NCBI GenBank assembly: GCA_017530465.1 | Contig: JAFXMJ010000558.1 | Coordinates: 1-5,466 of the forward strand | DNA from: Bacteroidales bacterium | Lineage (GTDB): Bacteria > Bacteroidota > Bacteroidia > Bacteroidales > UBA3824 | DNA length: 5,466 nucleotides | Direction: 5' to 3' | Notes under the pieces: generated by a model | The model's input: only the letters and a program-made list of their open reading frames with translations | Told to the model about the DNA's origin: nothing | Database searches by the model: none | Shown here: positions 1-5,393 of the stretch, piece after piece | How positions within the stretch are numbered: the first letter of the stretch is position 1 | Layout of the letters: each line of letters opens with the position of its first letter | Translations under genes and position numbers: made by a program

Positions 1-79
1 CCAATTCCTTGCCAAGTCCGTCCCTGTTTGTCCAACTGACAAACAATAGGTCTTTTTCGTTTGTGACTGTATCTGCCAT
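1..79 (-). CDS. N-terminal fragment of an unrecognised protein, cut by the window edge
   Basis: An ATG at 77-79 opens a frame of 26 codons that is still open at the window edge. It starts MADTVTNEKD and continues with LLFVSWTNRDGLGKEL. The frame is short, but a well-formed Bacteroides-type promoter lies just upstream (105-136) and the leader (80-100) is A-rich, as usual for starts in this phylum. No signal peptide or membrane segment is visible, so a cytoplasmic protein is likely. The fragment is too short to assign a family. It follows the AbiF gene in the same direction after a 66-base gap. It could be another member of a defence island or an unrelated chromosomal gene, and the sequence here cannot decide. 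Confidence 0.6.
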   Translation of the reverse strand, partial: MADTVTNEKDLLFVSWTNRDGLGKEL

Positions 80-104
80 TTTAGTTTTGTGTTTTTTCTG
101 CCGT

Positions 105-136
105 CAAAGATAGCAAATGATTCCGAAATCTGCAAA
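105..136 (-). promoter_or_regulatory. Bacteroides-type promoter for the leftmost gene
   Basis: Reading the minus strand, TTTG (136-133) is followed after exactly 20 bases by TATCTTTG (112-105). This matches the Bacteroides consensus TTTG-N19-21-TAnnTTTG fully. Transcription would start near position 100, about 20 bases before the ATG at 79. The promoter begins 10 bases after the AbiF stop codon, so the downstream gene probably has its own transcription. The spacer holds an imperfect dyad (119-130, GATT/AATC ends), which could be an operator but is short. Confidence 0.7.
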
Positions 137-145
137 ATTATTTCT

Positions 146-1039
146 CTATCTCCACAGAGGCTCGCTATCCCATCCTTGCGGAAAACCCATTGCTGTGGTA
201 TCGATTTCGGGATATTCGGAAAGGAGTGAGAAAATCTTTGACTTCAAATCATTTTGAGGAACTATGATGTCAAGGAAGTATTTTATAACACAAAGGCTGA
301 AAAAAACTTTTTGTTGGTTGATGGGCAAATTTATCCACGGACGGGTCATACGCCGCATTGTTAACGCACGTAAAGCAAATGTACGGTTCCATACTCGCGA
401 ATGATGACAACAATTATTACGAGTAACAGTAATAATGGTCAGCCACGACATAAATACGGGAACGTTGAGCGAAAACTCTTGTGCGATTTGCTTGCGAATT
501 TGATTACTTTTGATGTTGTCGTATATCCTCGTCAAAACACCGAAAGGCAATATTTCCGCCAACATCCACGAGGGTGGATAAGGGTCGGAATATGTATTGC
601 TGAAATGCGCAATAAAATCTTCTTTTGATTTCAATAGTTCATCGTCAATATATTGCAATGCTTTTTGAAACTGATTGTTGTCATAAAAACAATTCGGCTC
701 TGTCATCCAAAACGGATTCCCTGTTTCGCGACTTGTAATATTCACAATGGCACTTCTAATCGCGATTTCTATCTTTTCAATTTGGTTGAACATCAACAAA
801 CGAAGTTGCCTGTCAAACCTGTACATATTCAATGCCTGATTGAAAGTAGAACCGTTTTTGAAAATATGCTTGTCTTTTGGAATTGTCAGCAATGGATATA
901 AATACGCGCTGAATCTGAAATAACCAATCCGACGAAGATAACTCTCCGCCTTTGCCGAATCGTTGACAGTAAGTCCTCGTGATTTCAGCAACGCAAGCAA
1001 TTGACTTGGCGATTGATATGTCTTTGTATATTGTGCCAT
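146..1039 (-). CDS. abiF: AbiF/Abi_2 family abortive-infection protein with HEPN ribonuclease motif
   Basis: This 297-residue protein belongs to the Abi_2 family (AbiD/AbiF type). Visible family blocks, in order, are RIGYFRFSAYLYPL (38-50), YRFDRQLR with the helix IEKIEIAIRSAI (73-98), PSWMLAEILPFG (156-167), RNNCCHHSRVWNR (207-219) and a C-terminal MGFPQGW (284-290). R207 and H212 form an R-x4-H motif, the catalytic signature of HEPN RNases, so the protein is probably an RNA-cleaving toxin that acts in the cytoplasm on phage infection. The ATG at 1039 is preferred. A longer frame could begin at a TTG at 1102, but that codon lies inside the promoter, and an in-frame ATG at 1069 lies in the loop of the upstream hairpin. 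No Shine-Dalgarno is present; U8 and AT directly precede the ATG. The gene is visibly richer in A+T than the sugar genes beside it, consistent with horizontal acquisition. Family assignment is firm; the toxin role is inferred from relatives. Confidence 0.9.
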   Translation of the reverse strand: MAQYTKTYQSPSQLLALLKSRGLTVNDSAKAESYLRRIGYFRFSAYLYPLLTIPKDKHIFKNGSTFNQALNMYRFDRQLRLLMFNQIEKIEIAIRSAIVNITSRETGNPFWMTEPNCFYDNNQFQKALQYIDDELLKSKEDFIAHFSNTYSDPYPPSWMLAEILPFGVLTRIYDNIKSNQIRKQIAQEFSLNVPVFMSWLTIITVTRNNCCHHSRVWNRTFALRALTMRRMTRPWINLPINQQKVFFSLCVIKYFLDIIVPQNDLKSKIFSLLSEYPEIDTTAMGFPQGWDSEPLWR

Positions 1040-1041
1040 AT

Positions 1042-1088
1042 AAAAAAAACGACCCGCCGATTTAAGCATTGTCAAGAGGCTTGGCGGG
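1042..1088 (-). terminator. Intrinsic terminator/attenuator placed between small RNA and abiF
   Basis: A perfect 6-bp GC stem (CCCGCC 1088-1083 with GGCGGG 1058-1053) is followed, after UCG, by an uninterrupted run of eight U (1049-1042). This is a standard intrinsic terminator. It lies wholly inside the leader and ends two bases before the abiF ATG. Most transcripts from the upstream promoter should stop here as the small RNA, with abiF mRNA arising by read-through, as in type III toxin-antitoxin operons. The fraction that reads through cannot be judged from sequence. Confidence 0.7.
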
Positions 1089-1095
1089 TTCTCGT
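1042..1095 (-). ncRNA. Candidate AbiF-associated structured small RNA (about 54 nt)
   Basis: The predicted start site of the promoter at 1100-1130 falls near 1095. From there the RNA would fold into one long hairpin. The outer pairing is ACGA (1095-1092) with UCGU (1052-1049). The main GC stem is CCCGCC (1088-1083) with GGCGGG (1058-1053), and an inner stem pairs AAGC (1082-1079) with GCUU (1067-1064) around an 11-base loop. Unpaired bases are GAA at 1091-1089 and AAAUC at 1063-1059. Eight U (1049-1042) end it. A class of non-coding RNAs upstream of abiF-type genes is known, and such pairs are proposed to work as RNA antitoxin plus HEPN toxin. Position, promoter, fold and terminal U tract fit that pattern. 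Membership in the described RNA class was not tested; the ends are inferred. Confidence 0.6.
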
Positions 1096-1108
1096 ACTGC
1101 AAAAGTAC
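1094..1108. promoter_or_regulatory. Operator-like dyad over the -7 box of the abiF/sRNA promoter
   Basis: GTACT (1094-1098) and AGTAC (1104-1108) form a perfect 5-bp inverted repeat with a 5-base spacer. The dyad covers the -7 element and the predicted start site, where a repressor would act. It is short and could arise by chance, and no regulator gene lies within the cassette. Confidence 0.25.
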
Positions 1109-1130
1109 AACAAGTTTTTATTTCCACAAA
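1100..1130 (-). promoter_or_regulatory. Bacteroides-type promoter for the small RNA and abiF
   Basis: On the minus strand TTTG (1130-1127) is followed after 19 bases by TACTTTTG (1107-1100), a full match to TTTG-N19-21-TAnnTTTG. The surroundings (1108-1170) are very A/T-rich and carry no gene. Transcription should begin near 1095, at the first base of the predicted hairpin. The promoter lies downstream of the terminator at 1171-1213, so the cassette is transcribed separately from the sugar genes. Confidence 0.75.
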
Positions 1131-1170
1131 ACTTTTTCTATTTTTTTACAAAAAAATTTTATACCCAAAC

Positions 1171-1213
1171 AAAAAACACGAAACCACTAAGAAAATTGTG
1201 CTTTCGTGTTTTT
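1171..1213 (-). terminator. Terminator of the sugar-uptake module (bidirectional)
   Basis: A perfect 12-bp inverted repeat joins AAAAACACGAAA (minus strand, 1213-1202) to TTTCGTGTTTTT (1183-1172), extended to a six-T run at 1171. An inner CAC/GTG pairing (1200-1198 with 1187-1185) closes a smaller loop. The stem starts 9 bases after the stop codon of the Nudix-type regulator. Both strands end in a T tract, so it could also stop transcription coming from the left. Confidence 0.8.
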
Positions 1214-1222
1214 CGTTGTTAA

Positions 1223-1879
1223 TTACAATTTAAATACATTGTCGTCGGCGTATCCATCGAAGTCAAAACGGTAGAGATTGGCGCCGCGCTTGGAGGTGGT
1301 CTTGTCTATCTCGCCCGTTGTAACTATGTGATTGTCCGGCGTGAGTTTTTTCCTAAAATTGCGTTTGTCGAGCGGACCGCCGTAGATGGTCTCGTACAAA
1401 GTCTGCAACTGCGTGAGAGTGAATTTTTCGCCGAGAAGGTAAAACGCCAACGGCTGCCACGCCAACTTTTCGCGGAGAATTTTGTGCGCCTTGCTGATCA
1501 TCAGGTTGTGGTCGCCGTAGAGCGGAGGAATCTCGTCGATAGGGCACCATTGGGCGTCGCCATTGTACTTGTCGCTCTCTATCAGGACAAAATAACAGAT
1601 GGAAACCACCCTTTCGCCGGGGTCCCTGTCCACCGCGCCAAACGCGCCGACCTGTTCGATGTAAAAATTCTCCAAGCCGGTCAACGCCTCCACGATGCGC
1701 TTGGCGGCATTGTCAACGCTTTCGTCGTCATCGACAAAACCACCCATCAGCGAAAGTTCGCCAAGACCGGGCTGCATCGCCCTCGGACGTATCAAGACGT
1801 GGAGTCGGTTGTCAAAATACCCGAAAATGATGCAGTCGGTCGATACATAAAACTTAGGATGCTCTTGATAGTAACTCAT
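1223..1879 (-). CDS. araR: Nudix-related sugar-responsive transcription regulator (AraR/NrtR type)
   Basis: This 218-residue protein joins an N-terminal Nudix-like domain (about 10-135) to a C-terminal winged-helix domain (about 144-206; DKRNFRKKL at 171-179 is a good recognition-helix candidate). The Nudix box runs from G47 to L69: G47, E53, R61 and G68 fit G-x5-E-x7-R, but the catalytic REUxEE segment reads RIVEAL, so hydrolase activity is probably lost. The blocks SLMGGFV, LTGLEN and VGAFGAVDRDPGERVVSI closely recall the Bacteroides L-arabinose regulator AraR, whose Nudix fold binds arabinose. It is the last gene after galM and the symporter and is followed by a strong terminator. The neighbours support control of sugar uptake, probably including its own cluster. 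The effector could be arabinose, xylose or another sugar, so the symbol is provisional. Confidence 0.85.
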   Translation of the reverse strand: MSYYQEHPKFYVSTDCIIFGYFDNRLHVLIRPRAMQPGLGELSLMGGFVDDDESVDNAAKRIVEALTGLENFYIEQVGAFGAVDRDPGERVVSICYFVLIESDKYNGDAQWCPIDEIPPLYGDHNLMISKAHKILREKLAWQPLAFYLLGEKFTLTQLQTLYETIYGGPLDKRNFRKKLTPDNHIVTTGEIDKTTSKRGANLYRFDFDGYADDNVFKL

Positions 1880-1882
1880 TTC

Positions 1883-1970
1883 ATTAATTCATAATTCATA
1901 ATGCATAATTCATAATTGCCATCCGGCGGACGCCCGATTATGCATTATGAATTATGCATTATGCATTAAT
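1883..1970. repeat. Large heptad-built palindrome, copy 1 (REP-like)
   Basis: Arms 1883-1916 and 1937-1970 (34 bases each) pair at 30 of 34 positions. The arms consist of about five 7-base units of the form ATTATG plus one variable base, and all four mismatches fall on that variable base, seven bases apart. The 20-base centre holds a small GC-rich hairpin, CATCC-GGC-GGACG with one mismatch. The element fills the gap between the symporter stop (1975) and the regulator start (1879). It has no T tract after it on the minus strand, so it is not a normal terminator. A near copy lies at 4000-4083. Confidence 0.85.
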
Positions 1971-1974
1971 TATT

Positions 1975-3978
1975 TTACCACAAAGCGAGATACAGGAACG
2001 TCAACAATGCGATTACGACAGCCGCGCCGATGTTGAAGGTCTTGTCGGTCTTGAAGATGTCGAGGTCGATTGCAACGAGTTTCTTGTCCTGAACCTTGTC
2101 AAGGGCGTTGGAGCGGAGGTAGTAGCCGATGGTGAACATCAATGCTGCAAAGAACGCCATTGCGCCTTCCATACCGTAGATGTGGAGTGTCTCGGAGAAG
2201 AAACTTGCAACAAACAGCGCGAAAGAAATACCGCCGATGATGAACATAATCTTGCTCCAAAAGAGTTGAGTCTTGATGTCGTCGGCAGAAAGTTCGGTGG
2301 CAGCCTCGGTGTCCTTGTTGCGGATTGAGAGCCATACAAAGAGGATTACCAAGGTGATGAATACCACGCCAGAGCGTACCAAGAACGGCATTTCGGGGAA
2401 CGCAAACTTGTAAATAATTGAGAATGCGAATGTACCGATTGCAGCCACAATAGCAGCCGTGCCGCTTGCACGTTTCCAGAGGAGGCCGAGGCCGAAGATT
2501 ACAACCACGCCCGGATATACGAATGCGGAGTATTCTTGGATGAATTGGAATGCTTGGTCGATGCCGCCCATCAACGGGTAAACGGCGATCAAAGCGATAA
2601 TCAACGCGCTTACAGAGGTCATACGGCCAACGTTAACGAGTTTGGTCTCGGAAGCATTCTTGTTGATAAACTGCTTGTAAATATCCATCGTGAAGAGGGT
2701 CGAAGTGGAGTTGAACATCGACGCCAACGACGAGATAACCGCAGCCGCCAATGCCGCAAACGAGAGACCCTTGATTACCATAGGCGTAAAGTTCCTAATC
2801 AAATAAGGATAAGCGTCGTCGGAGCGACCGATGGTGCCAGCGAGATGGTCGGCGAGTTTTTCGGTGATGGGAGTGCCATCCACAGAACCGTGCATAATAT
2901 AATAAGCGCAAACGCCAGGGATGCAGACGATGAACGGAATCAAAATCTTCAATACGGCAGCGAATACCATACCTTTCTTAGCCTCGCTCAAAGACTTGGC
3001 GGCGAGACCCTTCTGAATGATGTATTGGTTGAAGCCCCAGTAGCCGAGGTTGGTGAGCCACAATGCGCCAAATACCAAAACCAAACCAGGGTTGGTGAAG
3101 AAGGGGTCTTCCTTCTGAGTAACGTTGCCAGCGGCATCTGTAACGCCGTTGATTACGGGATAGAGTTCCTCGTTGCGGGTAACAATGAGGTTGAAGTGCT
3201 TGTCGCCGGGTTGCTCCTTGCACCAATCAAAGATGTTGCCGAGTGCCTCCATTGCGCCGCAGCCCCAAACTTCCTGACCGATAACGTCCAAAGCAAAGTA
3301 AGCGGTAATCAAGCCGCCACCCACGAGGAACGTTACCTGCATAACGTCGGTCCAAGCCACGGAAGCAAGACCGCCGTAGATAGAATAAATACCTGCGATG
3401 AGGAAGAGCGAGAGGATGATAACGAGCCTTACTTGGTCAACATCCATACCGAAAACGTGAACGATGTGGTCGGTGGGAAGGCCGAGGATTTGTTGGATAG
3501 CCAATGCACCGAGCCAAGCCACAGAAGTCAAGTTAACAAATACATAGAGGAAAAGCCAGAGGATGGAGAACGCAAGACCCACGCCGCTATTGTAACGCTC
3601 GCGGAGGAACTGCGGGATGGTGAAAATCTTTTTCTCAATCATCAACGGCAACAGGAATTTGCCGACTACGAGGAGAGTTGCGGCAGCCATCAATTCGTAA
3701 GCCGCCTGAGCGATGCCCGACGCAAATGCCGAGCCAGACATACCGATAAACTGTTCGGCGGAGATGTTTGCGGCGATGAGCGACGCGCCCACAGCCCACC
3801 AGGTCAAGGTGTTGCCGGCGAGGAAGTAATCCTTGGAGGTCTTCTCCTCACCCTTCTTGCTCCTCGACAGGAAAATACCCATTCCCACGAGGATTACGAT
3901 GTAAAGGATAAACACGCCATAGTCCCAACCCGTAAAGCCGTTGTTGGACAGCGCATCCCAGATACTTGTTTGTTCCAT
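1975..3978 (-). CDS. Sodium/sugar symporter of the SSS family (vSGLT-like)
   Basis: This 667-residue inner-membrane protein couples Na+ entry to uptake of a monosaccharide. It aligns block by block with Vibrio SglT from memory: DYFLAGNTLTWWAVGASLIA (50-69), ANISAEQFIGMSGS (70-83), FVNLTSVAWLG (147-157), YSIYGGLASVAWTDV (198-212), YWGFNQYIIQ (313-322), AALAAAVISSLASMFNSTST (408-427) and QAFQFIQEY (475-483). Likely sugar contacts Q76, E95, N317 and K344 are kept, while the serine three residues after that Glu in vSGLT is Ala98 here. S416/S417 correspond to the Na2 site. It is longer than vSGLT (about 543 residues) mainly through added sequence before the last helix, with two extra hydrophobic segments (575-593, 603-620). 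The pairing with galM and an AraR-type regulator suggests L-arabinose or a related sugar, but substrate cannot be read from sequence. Start ATG 3978 follows an A-rich leader. Confidence 0.92.
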   Translation of the reverse strand: MEQTSIWDALSNNGFTGWDYGVFILYIVILVGMGIFLSRSKKGEEKTSKDYFLAGNTLTWWAVGASLIAANISAEQFIGMSGSAFASGIAQAAYELMAAATLLVVGKFLLPLMIEKKIFTIPQFLRERYNSGVGLAFSILWLFLYVFVNLTSVAWLGALAIQQILGLPTDHIVHVFGMDVDQVRLVIILSLFLIAGIYSIYGGLASVAWTDVMQVTFLVGGGLITAYFALDVIGQEVWGCGAMEALGNIFDWCKEQPGDKHFNLIVTRNEELYPVINGVTDAAGNVTQKEDPFFTNPGLVLVFGALWLTNLGYWGFNQYIIQKGLAAKSLSEAKKGMVFAAVLKILIPFIVCIPGVCAYYIMHGSVDGTPITEKLADHLAGTIGRSDDAYPYLIRNFTPMVIKGLSFAALAAAVISSLASMFNSTSTLFTMDIYKQFINKNASETKLVNVGRMTSVSALIIALIAVYPLMGGIDQAFQFIQEYSAFVYPGVVVIFGLGLLWKRASGTAAIVAAIGTFAFSIIYKFAFPEMPFLVRSGVVFITLVILFVWLSIRNKDTEAATELSADDIKTQLFWSKIMFIIGGISFALFVASFFSETLHIYGMEGAMAFFAALMFTIGYYLRSNALDKVQDKKLVAIDLDIFKTDKTFNIGAAVVIALLTFLYLALW

Positions 3979-3999
3979 TTTTTATTTTAATTGATTTTT

Positions 4000-4083
4000 T
4001 AATGCATAATGCATAATTCATAATGCATAATTGCCGTCCGGCGGATGCTCAATTATGCATTATGCATTAAGAATTATGCATTG
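4000..4083. repeat. Large heptad-built palindrome, copy 2 (REP-like)
   Basis: Arms 4000-4033 and 4050-4083 (34 bases each) pair with three mismatches and one G-T pair. The 16-base centre holds CGTCC-GGC-GGATG, a fully pairable mini-hairpin. Arm length, 7-base units and core match the copy at 1883-1970; the core differences are transitions. This copy abuts the galM stop codon (4084-4086) and ends about 20 bases before the symporter ATG. The minus-strand side after it is A-rich, so it lacks the U tract of an intrinsic terminator. Possible roles are mRNA 3'-end protection within the operon or a mobile palindromic element. Confidence 0.85.
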
Positions 4084-5322
4084 TTATTTAACTGAAAAAG
4101 CGAATTTGCAAACGCTGTGGTAAGTTTCGCCCGGATTGAGGTACGGCGAGGGCCAAGCCTTTACGTTAGGCGAGTTTGGGTATTTCTGCGTTTCGAGGCA
4201 GATGCCGGCGTGCTGTTTGTAGGCGATGCCCTTCTTGCCGACTGCGGTGCCGTCGAGGAAGTTGCCAGAATATACCTGAATACCGGGTTCGTTGGTGTAA
4301 ACTTCCAACTTGATGCCGGTCTCAGGGCTGTAAATAGAAGCGGCAACCTGCGAGAGCGATGCAGCCTCGTCGCCAGCCTTGTAAGTATTGAGGCACCAGT
4401 TGTGGTCGAAGCCGTTGCCAAACTTAATCTGCTGATGTGCAGCGTCGTTGTTGGTGATGCGCTCGCCGATTTCAGCCTCAGAGGTGCAGTCGAAAGCGAG
4501 ACCCTTCACGCTCTCAATCTTGCCGACGGGCATATACGTAGCGTCAACGGGGGTGTAATTGTCGGCGTTAACATAAATGAGGTGATTGTTGATGGGTTTG
4601 GTGGGATCACCATTGAGGTTGAAGTAACTGTGGTTGGTCATATTGATGACAGTCTGCTTGTCCGTGGTGGCGGAGTAGTCGATGGTGATGACGTTGTTGT
4701 CGTCGAGGGTAAACTTGACGGTGGCCTTCACATTGCCGGGGAAGTTCATATCGCCGTCGGGGCTGTCCATAAGGAGAACGAGTTCCTTGTCGCTGCTCGA
4801 AACGACGTCATAAACCTTGTACTGCCAACCGTTGGGACCGCCGTGGAGGCAGTGACCAAAGTTGTTGAGAGGGAGTTGGATGGTCTTCTTGTCGCAAACA
4901 ATCTTGCCCTTGTTGATGCGGTTGGCATAGCGGCCGATCGATGCGCCAAAGTCGGAGGGATGGTTTACAGAGTCGGCGTAGGTGGTCACCTTGTCAAAGC
5001 CGAGGACAACGTCCTGAGGGTTGCCGTTCTTGTCGTTCAATACGATAGAAACGATGCGGCCGCCGAGGTTAGTGATTTGAACCTGAGTCCCCTTAGCGTT
5101 TTTGAGGGTGTAGAGGCCAGTTTTCTTGCCGTCGATAGTAGCGTCGAAATCAGCGGCCTTGATGCCATTGCAGAACTCTTTTTTACATTGCTCCTTGTTG
5201 CAAGTGTCCTTTCCAGCGGCTGCATTAGCCTGATTGTTGGAGGTGCTGCCGCCACAGGAGGCAAGCAACGCCGCCGACATCAAACAACCGCTTAACATTA
5301 ATTTAAATTGCGATTTTTTCAT
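4084..5322 (-). CDS. galM: Aldose 1-epimerase (mutarotase), exported lipoprotein
   Basis: This 412-residue protein interconverts alpha and beta anomers of aldoses such as galactose, glucose or arabinose. A lipoprotein signal peptide ends in the lipobox LASC (20-23), so Cys23 is the lipidated residue; the following GGSTSNN lacks an obvious surface-export motif, which favours a periplasm-facing anchor. The mutarotase domain spans about 60-412. Family motifs are GRYANRI (130-136, substrate Arg), LHGG (159-162, H160), NMTNHSYFNL (227-236, H231 as likely acid), FDHNW (305-309, D306) and CLETQKYPNSPN (375-386, E377 as likely base), so the active site is intact. Between anchor and domain lies an unusual C-x4-C-x4-C stretch (C41, C46, C51). 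It is the first gene of the module, followed after 105 bases by the symporter, which implies that it supplies the preferred anomer for uptake. Confidence 0.93.
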   Translation of the reverse strand: MKKSQFKLMLSGCLMSAALLASCGGSTSNNQANAAAGKDTCNKEQCKKEFCNGIKAADFDATIDGKKTGLYTLKNAKGTQVQITNLGGRIVSIVLNDKNGNPQDVVLGFDKVTTYADSVNHPSDFGASIGRYANRINKGKIVCDKKTIQLPLNNFGHCLHGGPNGWQYKVYDVVSSSDKELVLLMDSPDGDMNFPGNVKATVKFTLDDNNVITIDYSATTDKQTVINMTNHSYFNLNGDPTKPINNHLIYVNADNYTPVDATYMPVGKIESVKGLAFDCTSEAEIGERITNNDAAHQQIKFGNGFDHNWCLNTYKAGDEAASLSQVAASIYSPETGIKLEVYTNEPGIQVYSGNFLDGTAVGKKGIAYKQHAGICLETQKYPNSPNVKAWPSPYLNPGETYHSVCKFAFSVK

Positions 5323-5337
5323 TATGATTTTGTTTAG

Positions 5338-5353
5338 ATTATAACGTTAAAAT
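5338..5353. promoter_or_regulatory. Candidate operator dyad in the galM leader
   Basis: Sixteen bases centred between 5345 and 5346 form an inverted repeat with a single mismatched pair; the inner TAACGTTA (5342-5349) is perfect. It would lie just after the predicted transcription start and 16 bases before the galM ATG, a position suited to repression. The AraR-type regulator encoded in the same cluster is the obvious candidate to bind it. The region is A/T-rich, so chance dyads are common. Confidence 0.3.
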
Positions 5354-5361
5354 TTTGAGTG

Positions 5362-5393
5362 TAAAAATACAATCATTTTTTTTAACAGCCTAA
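5362..5393 (-). promoter_or_regulatory. Candidate promoter of the galM-symporter-regulator module
   Basis: On the minus strand TTAG (5393-5390) and TATTTTTA (5369-5362) are spaced by 20 bases. Each differs from the Bacteroides consensus (TTTG, TAnnTTTG) by one base, which suggests a weaker, possibly regulated promoter. It would start transcription near 5356, about 34 bases before the galM ATG. The remaining bases 5394-5466 are A/T-rich and show no gene; CTAA/TTAG around 5390-5400 is a short dyad overlapping the -33 box. Confidence 0.4.

Noticed and set aside
1328..1894. Plus-strand frame of 188 codons opposite the Nudix-type regulator
   Set aside because: It is antisense to a gene with clear family motifs over its whole length, and it runs into the palindromic repeat.
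1883..1970. Palindrome read as an intrinsic terminator of the symporter gene
   Set aside because: No U tract follows it on the minus strand; the sequence goes straight into the regulator start. The same holds for the copy at 4000-4083.
1883..1970. Heptad repeats read as a CRISPR array
   Set aside because: The units are 7 bases with no unique spacers and form a hairpin; no cas genes are present.
2536..3990. Long plus-strand open frame of 484 codons opposite the symporter gene
   Set aside because: It is the antisense shadow of a clear SSS transporter; its translation is highly charged, shows no recognisable domain, and has no promoter-like leader.
1883..4083. The two palindromes read as terminal inverted repeats of a transposon carrying the symporter
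   Set aside because: Each copy is itself a complete palindrome, no transposase lies between them, and no flanking target duplication is evident.
4117..5295. Plus-strand open frame of 392 codons opposite galM
   Set aside because: It lies almost wholly antisense to an intact mutarotase and reads as valine/alanine-rich low-information sequence, typical of the reverse frame of a coding gene.
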